A stretch of DNA of 41,379 nucleotides from Streptomyces sp. A012304 (lineage in GTDB: Bacteria > Actinomycetota > Actinomycetes > Streptomycetales > Streptomycetaceae). The notes beneath the pieces are model-generated. The model was not told the origin of the DNA and made no database searches. It was given only the letters and a program-made list of their open reading frames with translations. The stretch's first letter is position 1. Each line of letters starts with the position of its first letter. The stretch spans positions 1-41,379 of the forward strand of contig NZ_BQUN01000198.1 in the NCBI RefSeq assembly GCF_026008495.1. Direction: 5' to 3'. Positions 22,795 to 29,473 of this stretch are shown here, one piece after another. The position numbers and the translations under genes are program-made.

Positions 22795-23778
22795 TCAGCG
22801 GGTCTCGGCCGCCTTCGCCCGCCGACGGCGCCACAGGGCCACCGGGACGACACCGGCGAGGGCGAGGCCCTCCGGGGCGACGGTCAGGGCGGTGGAGGCC
22901 GCCGACTGGGCGCTCAGGCCCTTCTGGTCGAAGGTGTCCGGCACGGGCAGGGTGCCCCAGCGGTTGATCGGCCAGGCCTTGACGATGGCGCGGCCGACGA
23001 CCTGGTCGACGGGGACCATGCCGTGGTTCTTGTCGCTCTGGTTGTAGCGGGAGTCGCGCGAGTTCTGGCGGTGGTCGCCCATGACCCAGAGGTAGCCCTT
23101 GGGCACCTTCACGGAGAACTGGCCGCCCTGGTCGTCCTGGCTGCACGGCGTGTTGCCCGGGTACACGTACGGCTCGTCGAGCGCCTTGCCGTTGACCGTC
23201 AGCGGGCCGGTGCCCTTGCAGGCGACGGTGTCACCGCCGACGCCGACCACCCGCTTGATCAGGTCCTTCTCCTCGGCGGACGGCATCAGGCCGATCCAGC
23301 TGAGGAAGGTCTGCACGACGTTCGGCTCCGGGGTGGGCTCGCCGGCCAGCCACTCGTCGGGGTCGTGGAAGACGACGACCTCGCCGCGCTCGGGCTCGGA
23401 GCCGAACCACGGGGTCAGCTTGTCCACCAGGACCCGGTCACCCTTCTGGAGGGTGTTCTGCATCGAGTCGGAGGGAATCGAGAACGCCTGCACCAGGAAC
23501 GTCTTGATCAGCAGCGCGAGGACGAGCGCGATACCGATCAGGATCGGCAGCTCCTTCCAGAAGGAGCGCGGCTTCTTCGGCTTCGGGGCCGGGTCGCCCG
23601 GTCCCTGCCGCCCGTCCTCGGGGGGCTGCCCGTCCCCCGGCCCGCCGTCCCCGGCCGCCGGGTTCTCATTCCCGGAGGTCACGACGCCGTCCACGGCCGG
23701 GTCGGCCGCGTCCACAGGGTGTCCGCGGTGCTCCTCGCCGTCGTGCCCGGACCGTGCGCCAACCGCCACATCCCCCAC
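22795..23778 (-). CDS. sipY: Type I signal peptidase SipY-like
   Basis: The product is 327 residues. A ~70-residue disordered N-terminal tail is followed by a membrane segment (about 75-96). Box B is IPSDSMQNTL with Ser105, and the general base is IKRVVGVGGD with Lys175, then MGDHRQNSRDSR. A second membrane segment ends at RRRRAKAAETR. The GTG at 23778 has AAGGAG with a five-base spacer, an excellent ribosome site. This start lies 113 bases inside the 3' end of sipX. In S. lividans, SipY is regarded as a principal signal peptidase. Confidence 0.93.
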   Translation of the reverse strand: MGDVAVGARSGHDGEEHRGHPVDAADPAVDGVVTSGNENPAAGDGGPGDGQPPEDGRQGPGDPAPKPKKPRSFWKELPILIGIALVLALLIKTFLVQAFSIPSDSMQNTLQKGDRVLVDKLTPWFGSEPERGEVVVFHDPDEWLAGEPTPEPNVVQTFLSWIGLMPSAEEKDLIKRVVGVGGDTVACKGTGPLTVNGKALDEPYVYPGNTPCSQDDQGGQFSVKVPKGYLWVMGDHRQNSRDSRYNQSDKNHGMVPVDQVVGRAIVKAWPINRWGTLPVPDTFDQKGLSAQSAASTALTVAPEGLALAGVVPVALWRRRRAKAAETR

Positions 23779-24760
23779 GCCAACTCCTTACTCTGTGCCG
23801 CCGCCTGCCCCAGATACGGCGCAGGCCCACCACTCCCATAACGAGCGGGAGTTCCGCAGGGCTCGGGAGTCGGATCGTTCCGTTCGGATCGTCGGGAGCA
23901 ACCCTATGCGACGGTTCGGAGGACGCGGTGGTCCTGACGACCGAGTCGGTCACCGCGGAGAAGGTCTGTGGCTCGTTGAGGCGGTTCCAGTGACCCAGCG
24001 GCCAGGCGATGACCATGGCCCGTCCCACCACCTCGTCCACCGAGACCGTGCCGCCGTAGTCCGTGTCCTGGTGGGCCCGTGAGTCCGCGGAGTTGTCCCG
24101 GTGGTCGCCCATCACCCACAGCCGGCCCTGGGGGACGGTGATGTCGAACGGCGTGCTGGAGGGCGCGTTCCCGGGATACAGGTACTCCCCCTCGTTCAGG
24201 GGAACGCCGTTGACGGTGACCCGTCCTTGCGCGTCACAGCACTGGACGCGGTCGCCGCCCACGCCGACGACCCGCTTGATGAGGTCCTTCTCGTTGTCGG
24301 AGGGCAGCAGACCGATGAAGGTGAGCCCTGCCTTGATCTGCTTGACGACGATGGGGTCGTCCTTCTTCGTCGTCGTCTGCTCGTCCTGGAGCCAGCCGCC
24401 GGGGTCCTTGAAGACGACGACGTCCCCGCGCTCGGGCTGGGAGCCGAACCACGGGGTGAACTTGTCGACCAGGACCCGGTCGCCGATCTGGATCGTCTGC
24501 TCCATGGAGCCGGACGGGATGACGAAGGCCTGCACCAGGAAGGTCTTCAGGACCAGGGCTATCAGGACGGCGACGCCGACGAGGAGCGGGATCTCCCGCA
24601 CCGCGCTGCGCCGGCGCTTGCGCTTGACCTTCCGCTGGAGTTTGCGCCGCTCCGCGCGCGTGCGCCCGCCGCCGGGGCTGGAGGTGCGCCGGGCGCCGGT
24701 GGGCAGGAGGTTGTCCGCGGGACTGCTGGGGACGCCGCGAGGCTTGCCGCGGTTACCCAT
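23666..24760 (-). CDS. sipX: Type I signal peptidase SipX-like
   Basis: The product is 364 residues. A strongly basic N-terminal stretch (AERRKLQRKVKRKRRRS) precedes the membrane segment (about 57-75). The catalytic Ser85 is in IPSGSMEQTI and Lys162 in IKRVVGVGGD, followed by MGDHRDNSADSR. After about residue 310 the sequence is Arg/Gly-rich with no family similarity that I can see, and its third-position GC falls. The frame runs 113 bases into sipY. ATG at 24760 overlaps the TAA of sipW by eight bases (ATGGGTAA). A start at 24781 is possible. Confidence 0.9.
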   Translation of the reverse strand: MGNRGKPRGVPSSPADNLLPTGARRTSSPGGGRTRAERRKLQRKVKRKRRRSAVREIPLLVGVAVLIALVLKTFLVQAFVIPSGSMEQTIQIGDRVLVDKFTPWFGSQPERGDVVVFKDPGGWLQDEQTTTKKDDPIVVKQIKAGLTFIGLLPSDNEKDLIKRVVGVGGDRVQCCDAQGRVTVNGVPLNEGEYLYPGNAPSSTPFDITVPQGRLWVMGDHRDNSADSRAHQDTDYGGTVSVDEVVGRAMVIAWPLGHWNRLNEPQTFSAVTDSVVRTTASSEPSHRVAPDDPNGTIRLPSPAELPLVMGVVGLRRIWGRRRHRVRSWRGGCGGWRTVRARRRGAPRTPCGRGRPGRGRRRDLRE

Positions 24761-25580
24761 GGGCGCCCACCACGGTGTCATGAGCGCCCACGGCGGTGTC
24801 GGGCACTCCGACGGCGGTGTCGGGCACCCCCACGACGGTGTCGTCCGTGCGCGCGTCGGGCACAGGCGTCGCGTGCGCGCTCGCGTCCGGCACGCGTGCG
24901 TAGGCGCTCGGGCGGTGCAGACGGCCGAGGTGGGCGAACGGCCAGACGATCCAGTCGGCGCGGCCGATGACCTCGTCCACCGGGATCATGCCGCCGCCCG
25001 GTGACCCCAGGTGGTCGCGGGAGTCGCTGGAGGCGCTGCGGTGGTCGCCGAGGACGAAGAGGGTGCCGTCGGGCACCTCCACGTCGAAGGCCACCGTGGA
25101 CGGGCTGTCGCCCGGGTAGAGGAACGTCGACTCGTCGACCGGCCGGCCGTTCACCTGGATCCTCCCCTCCTTGTCGCAGCAGACGACATGGTCTCCCCCC
25201 ACACCCACAACGCGTTTGATGTAGTCGGCGTCCCCGAAATACCCCGTGCCGTCGAACACAACCACGTCCCCGCGCCGCGGCTCGGCCCCGAAGCGGTATG
25301 CCAACTTATTTACGAGAACGCGGTCGCCGATCCTCAATCCGTTCTCCATGGATCCGCTGGGAATCTGGAACGGTTTGACCACGAAAGCGTTGAGGCCCAG
25401 CAAAAACAGCAGGCAGAGCAGCAGGGTGAGACTGATCCGTCCGCCGGGCAGCCAGTCGCCGATCCGCGCCAGCAACGACGAACGCGACCGTTCCTCCGGT
25501 CCCTCGGCGTCCGGGATCGCTCCGGAGGCGGAAGGGCGGGAGGAGCGGTCGCGCTCCGTCGGCTGTGCTTCGGTGTCCAT
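24753..25580 (-). CDS. sipW: Type I signal peptidase SipW-like, with a repeat tail
   Basis: The product is 275 residues. A membrane segment at about 48-65 precedes IPSGSMENG (Ser77) and IKRVVGVGGD (Lys122), then LGDHRSASSDSRDH. There is no clear C-terminal membrane segment; instead the last ~30 residues are a VGAHDTV-like heptad repeat from a 21-bp tandem repeat. ATG at 25580 begins directly after a hairpin, with no good ribosome site. First of the four sip genes and next to rplS. Confidence 0.92.
   Translation of the reverse strand: MDTEAQPTERDRSSRPSASGAIPDAEGPEERSRSSLLARIGDWLPGGRISLTLLLCLLFLLGLNAFVVKPFQIPSGSMENGLRIGDRVLVNKLAYRFGAEPRRGDVVVFDGTGYFGDADYIKRVVGVGGDHVVCCDKEGRIQVNGRPVDESTFLYPGDSPSTVAFDVEVPDGTLFVLGDHRSASSDSRDHLGSPGGGMIPVDEVIGRADWIVWPFAHLGRLHRPSAYARVPDASAHATPVPDARTDDTVVGVPDTAVGVPDTAVGAHDTVVGAHG
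24760..24843. repeat. 21-bp tandem repeat at the sipW 3' end
   Basis: Four units of 21 bases in the form CGCCCAC(C/G)(A/G)CGGTGTC plus six bases. They encode heptads such as DTAVGVP. Some units carry ATGACACCG, so they offer possible sipX start codons. Confidence 0.85.
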
Positions 25581-25605
25581 CGGGGCCAGATGCTATCCGG
25601 CCCCG
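25581..25605 (-). terminator. Hairpin between rplS and sipW
   Basis: CGGGGCC at 25581-25587 pairs with GGCCCCG at 25599-25605, loop of 11 bases. It starts 20 bases after the rplS stop and ends at the base before the sipW ATG. Confidence 0.55.
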
Positions 25606-25625
25606 CCGGGAACTCCCGAGCGCGC

Positions 25626-25976
25626 TCAGTTGTCGCGCTTCTCCTTGATCTTCGCGGCCTTGCCGCGCAGCTCGCGCAGGTAGTACAGCTTGGCGCGACG
25701 CACGTCACCGCGGGTGACGAGCTCGATCTTCTCGACGATCGGGGTGTGCACCGGGAAGGTGCGCTCGACGCCGACGGAGAAGGAGACCTTGCGGACCGTG
25801 AAGGTCTCGCGGACGCCGGCGCCCTGACGGCGGATCACCACGCCCTTGAACTGCTGCACACGGGAGCGGTTGCCCTCGATGACGCGGACGTGGACGTTGA
25901 CGGTGTCACCCGGGCGGAAGGCCGGGACGTCGCTGCGCAGCGACGCGGCGTCGAGAGAGTCGAGCAGGTGAGACAT
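25626..25976 (-). CDS. rplS: 50S ribosomal protein L19
   Basis: The product is 116 residues from ATG at 25976: SHLLDSLDAASLRSDVPAFRPGDTVNVHVRVIEGNRSRVQQFKGVVIRRQG, with the RKVSFSVGVERTFPVHTP segment and the KLYYLRELRGKAAKIKEKRDN tail. The open frame has nine codons more upstream, from a GTG at 26003, but the family starts at this Met. It sits at the 30S-50S interface. It follows trmD with a 133-base gap containing a short CCCCTG-CCA-CAGGGG hairpin (26067-26081). Confidence 0.97.
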   Translation of the reverse strand: MSHLLDSLDAASLRSDVPAFRPGDTVNVHVRVIEGNRSRVQQFKGVVIRRQGAGVRETFTVRKVSFSVGVERTFPVHTPIVEKIELVTRGDVRRAKLYYLRELRGKAAKIKEKRDN

Positions 25977-26109
25977 TTCGTCTGCTTTCTTCGCTGATGC
26001 CACAGGTCATCAACGGCACTAGAGGTGGTGTACGAGTGTGGTGCGGGCCGGGGCGGGCGTCGTGTCCCCCTGTGGCAGGGGCGCACGCCGGACTGCGCAC
26101 AACAGCGAC

Positions 26110-26943
26110 CTATTCTTCCACGCCCTCGGTCCTGCGCCAAAATCGGCCGTACGGCTGACCTTCGGGGTCGGGTGCCCAGCCCAGGATGGAGAGCATCTCG
26201 CGGTCCTTCTTGTCGAAGGCCTTGGGGTCGGCGCGCTCGATCAGGTCGGGCCGGTGGGCCGTCGTACGCCTGAGGGCCTCGTCACGGCGCCAGCGGGCGA
26301 TCTTGCCGTGGTGGCCGCTGAGGAGGACGTCGGGGATGTCCCGCCCGCGCCACCGGGGCGGCTTGGTGTAGACGGGGCCTTCGAGGAGGTTGGCCATGGC
26401 GCCGGGCGCGAAGGAGTCGTCACGGTGCGACTCGGCGTTGCCCAGCACCCCGGGCAGCAGCCGGGCCACGGCCTCCGTGACGACGAGGACGGCCGCCTCA
26501 CCGCCGGCCAGGACGTAGTCGCCGATGGAGACCTCGTAGACCGGTATCCGGGCGGCGTACTCGTCGACGACGCGGCGGTCGATGCCCTCGTAGCGGGCCG
26601 GCGTGAAGATCAGCCAGGGGCGCTCGGACAGCTCGACGGCGAGGTCCTGGGTGAAGGGCCGGCCGCTGGGGGTCGGGACGACGAGCGCGGGGGCGTGCGC
26701 GCCGGTCTCGTAGCCGTCGGCGAGGACGGAGTCCAGGGCGTCGCCCCAGGGCTCCGTCTTCATGACCATGCCGGGCCCGCCACCGTACGGCGTGTCGTCG
26801 ACGGTGTTGTGGCGGTCGTACGTCCACTGCCGCAGGTCGTGCACATGGACGTTGAGCTGTCCACGCGCGCGTGCCTTGCCGACCAGCGAGACGTTCAGCG
26901 GGTCGAGGTACTCGGGGAAGATCGTGACGACGTCGAGGCGCAT
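26110..26943 (-). CDS. trmD: tRNA (guanine37-N1)-methyltransferase
   Basis: The product is 277 residues. MRLDVVTIFPEYLDPLN opens the SPOUT fold; DDTPYGGGPGMVM, PARYEGIDRR and YEVSIGDYVLAGGEAA form the trefoil-knot SAM site. Length is normal to slightly long (the C-terminus has WRRTEGVEE extra). It methylates G37 next to the anticodon, preventing frameshifts. ATG at 26943 shares one base with the TGA of rimM (TGATG). Confidence 0.97.
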   Translation of the reverse strand: MRLDVVTIFPEYLDPLNVSLVGKARARGQLNVHVHDLRQWTYDRHNTVDDTPYGGGPGMVMKTEPWGDALDSVLADGYETGAHAPALVVPTPSGRPFTQDLAVELSERPWLIFTPARYEGIDRRVVDEYAARIPVYEVSIGDYVLAGGEAAVLVVTEAVARLLPGVLGNAESHRDDSFAPGAMANLLEGPVYTKPPRWRGRDIPDVLLSGHHGKIARWRRDEALRRTTAHRPDLIERADPKAFDKKDREMLSILGWAPDPEGQPYGRFWRRTEGVEE

Positions 26944-27485
26944 CAGGACTTGTCCCGGGACGACGCGATCTCGGCCCTGTCGTCGATGAGGCCGGGGGGC
27001 GGGTCGATGACCGCCTTCTGCTCCTCCAGGTCGATCTCCGTGACGATCTCCGCGACGAAGGGGATCATCACCTCGCTCCCGTCGGGACGCTCGACGATGA
27101 AGAGGTCCTGGGAGGGCAGGTGGGAGATCTCGGTGATCCGGCCGACCTCCGTGCCGTCCGCGGTCACCACGTCGAGGTCGATGAGCTGGTGGTCGTAGTA
27201 CTCGTCCTCGTCCTCGGGGAGCTCCTCCGGGTCCACCTCGGCGATCAGGAGGGTGTTGCGCAGGGCCTCGGCGGCGTTGCGGTCGCTGACGCCCTCGAAG
27301 CGCAGGAGGAGGCGGCCGCTGTGCACCCGGCCGGTCTCGATCGTGAGCGGACCCGCCGTGGCGGGGTCCGTGAGCAGTACGGCGCCGGGTGCGAGCCGCA
27401 GCTCCGGCTCATCGGTGCGGACCTCCACGGTGACCTCGCCCTTGATGCCGTGGGCACGGCCGATCCGTGCGACTACGAGCTGCAC
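26943..27485 (-). CDS. rimM: Ribosome maturation factor RimM
   Basis: The product is 180 residues. MQLVVARIGRAHGIKGEVTVEVRTDEPE is the family opening, VHSGRLLLRFEGVSDRNAAEALR the first-domain end, and the C-terminal PRC barrel follows (DVVTADGTEVGRITEISHLPSQDLFIVERPDGSEVMIPFVAEIV). GTG at 27485 has AGGAG ten bases upstream, and this ribosome site is the last unit of a 9-bp tandem repeat. It assists 30S head assembly. Confidence 0.96.
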   Translation of the reverse strand: MQLVVARIGRAHGIKGEVTVEVRTDEPELRLAPGAVLLTDPATAGPLTIETGRVHSGRLLLRFEGVSDRNAAEALRNTLLIAEVDPEELPEDEDEYYDHQLIDLDVVTADGTEVGRITEISHLPSQDLFIVERPDGSEVMIPFVAEIVTEIDLEEQKAVIDPPPGLIDDRAEIASSRDKS

Positions 27486-27496
27486 TTTTCGAAGAT

Positions 27497-27541
27497 CTCC
27501 TGTCGTACCTGTCGGGTCTGTCGAGTCTGCCGGGTCTGTCG
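27497..27541. repeat. 9-bp tandem repeat in the rimM leader, containing the ribosome site
   Basis: Five 9-base units on the plus strand: ctcctgtcg, tacctgtcg, ggtctgtcg, agtctgccg, ggtctgtcg. On the transcript the last unit is CGACAGGAG, which supplies the AGGAG of rimM. Confidence 0.85.
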
Positions 27542-27614
27542 TGACGGCTCGAACGACTGCGGGCCGGGGACGGCCCAGTGGCCCTCCCCGGCCCGAGCCG
27601 GTGCTGCGAATGCG

Positions 27615-27854
27615 TCAGCGGACGTGATCGACGTCGACGAGGTCGACGCGGACACCGCGGCCGCCGATGGCGCCCACGACGGTGCGCAGGGCGCGTGCGG
27701 TGCGGCCGTTGCGACCGATCACCTTGCCGAGGTCGTCCGGGTGGACCCGGACCTCGAGCACACGCCCGCGGCGCAGGTTGCGCGAGGCGACCTGCACATC
27801 GTCAGGGTTGTCGACGATGCCCTTCACGAGGTGCTCAAGCGCCTCTTCGAGCAT
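27615..27854 (-). CDS. khpA: KH-domain RNA-binding protein KhpA
   Basis: The product is 79 residues. A single KH domain with LVKGIVDNPDDVQV, EVRVHPDDLGKVIGRNGRTARALRTVV containing the GRNG loop, and VDLVDVDHVR. ATG at 27854 has GAGG about ten bases upstream. It lies five bases after the rpsP stop. In other Gram-positive bacteria KhpA pairs with KhpB in RNA regulation of division and elongation. Confidence 0.93.
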   Translation of the reverse strand: MLEEALEHLVKGIVDNPDDVQVASRNLRRGRVLEVRVHPDDLGKVIGRNGRTARALRTVVGAIGGRGVRVDLVDVDHVR

Positions 27855-27859
27855 GCTGC

Positions 27860-28279
27860 TCAGGCCTCGGTCGACTCGGACTCAGCCGCGGCCTCGTCCT
27901 TCTTCTCAGCCTTCTTCTTCTGGGTGATCGCCTCACCCTTGCCCTCGTCGTCGCCGCCCAGGGCCTCGAACGACGGGCGCGTCTTCTTCGGCTCGGCGAC
28001 GAGCAGCGGAGCCGGGGCGGGCTCGCCCTTGAACTTCTGCCAGTCGCCGGTCTTCTTCAGGATGGCGAGCACGGGCTCGGTCGGCTGGGCGCCGACACCG
28101 AGCCAGTACGCCACGCGGTCGGCGTCCACCTCGATGACCGACGGGTTGTAGGTCGGGTGGTACTTGCCGATCTCCTCGATGGCCCGGCCGTCACGGCGGG
28201 TACGGGAGTCGGCGACGACGATGCGGTAGTGAGGCGAACGGATCTTGCCCAGACGCTTCAGCTTGATCTTGACTGCCAC
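27860..28279 (-). CDS. rpsP: 30S ribosomal protein S16
   Basis: The product is 139 residues. AVKIKLKRLGKIRSPHYRIVVADSR and the EEIGKYHPTYNP segment are canonical. The C-terminal ~55 residues are an acidic and basic actinobacterial extension (KKKAEKKDEAAAESESTEA). GTG at 28279 has AGGAG upstream. First gene of the rpsP-khpA-rimM-trmD-rplS group. Confidence 0.97.
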   Translation of the reverse strand: MAVKIKLKRLGKIRSPHYRIVVADSRTRRDGRAIEEIGKYHPTYNPSVIEVDADRVAYWLGVGAQPTEPVLAILKKTGDWQKFKGEPAPAPLLVAEPKKTRPSFEALGGDDEGKGEAITQKKKAEKKDEAAAESESTEA

Positions 28280-28616
28280 GGGAGTGGGTTCTCCTGGATT
28301 TGACGTGGTTGGGCACGGCGAGAATGCCGCGTGGGGTTGCGGTACCCGAGTGCCCGATGGACGCGTCAGCCGGAGGAGAGAGGGGTCCTGTGCGGCTGTC
28401 GAGTACAGCTAGTCATTGTGCCACACCCGGCGGGTCACCTTGGGCGGCGGGCTCTGCCGGGGCATGCCTGGGAGGCGCCCGGCGCGATGGCGCCCCAGGT
28501 GGGCCGGGGCGGCCCGGTGCCGCGAGGTGCCGCCCGCGCCCACCGCGACGGACGGCACCCCCCTTCTCCATGTCCACGCCCGAACCGGCAGCCACGAGAT
28601 GCCGGTGCTCATGGAG
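28280..28616. other. 337-base gap between rpsP and the SprT-like gene
   Basis: No gene. It should hold the rpsP promoter: CACAAT (28415-28420, minus strand) is the best -10 candidate, with no good -35. The left of the gap is the ~130-base rpsP leader. The right contains the SprT-like gene terminator (28584-28606). Confidence 0.4.
28584..28606 (-). terminator. Hairpin after the SprT-like gene
   Basis: ACCGGCA at 28584-28590 pairs with TGCCGGT at 28600-28606, nine-base loop. It begins ten bases after the stop at 28617. Confidence 0.45.
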
Positions 28617-29213
28617 TCATGCCGCGCCCATGACCTCCGGGATGCGGAACGGCTTGCCGCAGCCGCCGCACACGATCGGGGCCTGGGCCAGGACCGACGG
28701 GACCACCCGGACGTTGCGGCCGCAGTCACAGACCGCCTTGACGCGGACGCCACCGCCGGAGGAGCCGTGGCGGGCCGCGGGGCCGCGGAAGGCGCGGGTG
28801 GTCTCGGAGGAGGTGGCCGCCACATGGGCCTTGAGGGCCCGCTGGAGGCGCTCGATCGTCGGGCGGTAGCGGCGCTTGGCCTCGGGATTCAGTGTGACCA
28901 GCGAGAAACCGCTGCTGGGGTGCGGCTCCTCTGGGTGGTCCAGACCCAGTTCCTCGGCGATCGCGAGGAATCTGCGGTTGTGGTAGCGGCCGGCGCGGGA
29001 GGTGTCGCGGACGCCGCGGGCGGCGGCGATCCCGTGGACTGCCTCATGGAGCAGTCGCTCGAAGGAGAGCTCGTGACCGCAGGCGGACGACGACTCCCCG
29101 ATCAGGGACTCTGGCGCGGCAAGGTCCGGCAGCTCGGGGTGGTACCGCTGAATGTCGGCCCACGCCTGTGCCAGCTCTGCGGCGAGAACAGGTGGTGTCT
29201 GTGTCGTGCTCAC
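28617..29213 (-). CDS. SprT-like putative zinc metalloprotease with C-terminal zinc ribbon
   Basis: The product is 198 residues. HEAVHGIAAARG near residues 56-67 is an HExxH zincin motif. It is followed at SprT-like distance by GRYHNRRFLAIAEELGL, whose His (about residue 78) is the likely third zinc ligand. The C-terminal 45 residues (after a Ser/Gly linker) contain CDCGRNVRV and CGGCGKPFRIPE, a four-Cys zinc ribbon. SprT/Spartan proteases attack protein-DNA crosslinks in eukaryotes, and the role of the bacterial relatives is not known. GTG at 29213 is the start. The leader is unusually AT-rich (AAATAATTT near 29263-29272), unlike neighbouring genes, so horizontal transfer is possible. Confidence 0.8.
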   Translation of the reverse strand: MSTTQTPPVLAAELAQAWADIQRYHPELPDLAAPESLIGESSSACGHELSFERLLHEAVHGIAAARGVRDTSRAGRYHNRRFLAIAEELGLDHPEEPHPSSGFSLVTLNPEAKRRYRPTIERLQRALKAHVAATSSETTRAFRGPAARHGSSGGGVRVKAVCDCGRNVRVVPSVLAQAPIVCGGCGKPFRIPEVMGAA

Positions 29214-29378
29214 GTAATGACAACGAGCGGGGGTGCCCCTGTGTTCCTATTCCGGGGCATCCCAAATAATTTGCACGTACCCGTCAGTTGCCCCTCATGT
29301 GTCCCGACGAGGGCGGGTGCGCTGATCTGCGGAGAAGCCGCACAGCTCATCCCAAGCCGGTGCGTAGTCCTGCATACG

Positions 29379-29411
29379 CCCCGGCGCGTAGACACTGTCC
29401 ACGCGCCGGGG
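29379..29411 (-). terminator. 33-bp near-perfect palindrome after proS
   Basis: CCCCGGCGCGT at 29379-29389 pairs with ACGCGCCGGGG at 29401-29411. The inner bases GACA and TGTC pair as well, giving 15 matched pairs and one mismatch around one central base. It is 62 bases past the proS stop. It may be a terminator, or a protein-binding site. Confidence 0.6.
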
Positions 29412-29473
29412 GACGGATGTGCGACGGAGGCGCAAGAGGCCTTTCGGTCGCGCTCGCGGCGGAGGGCGCCGTC

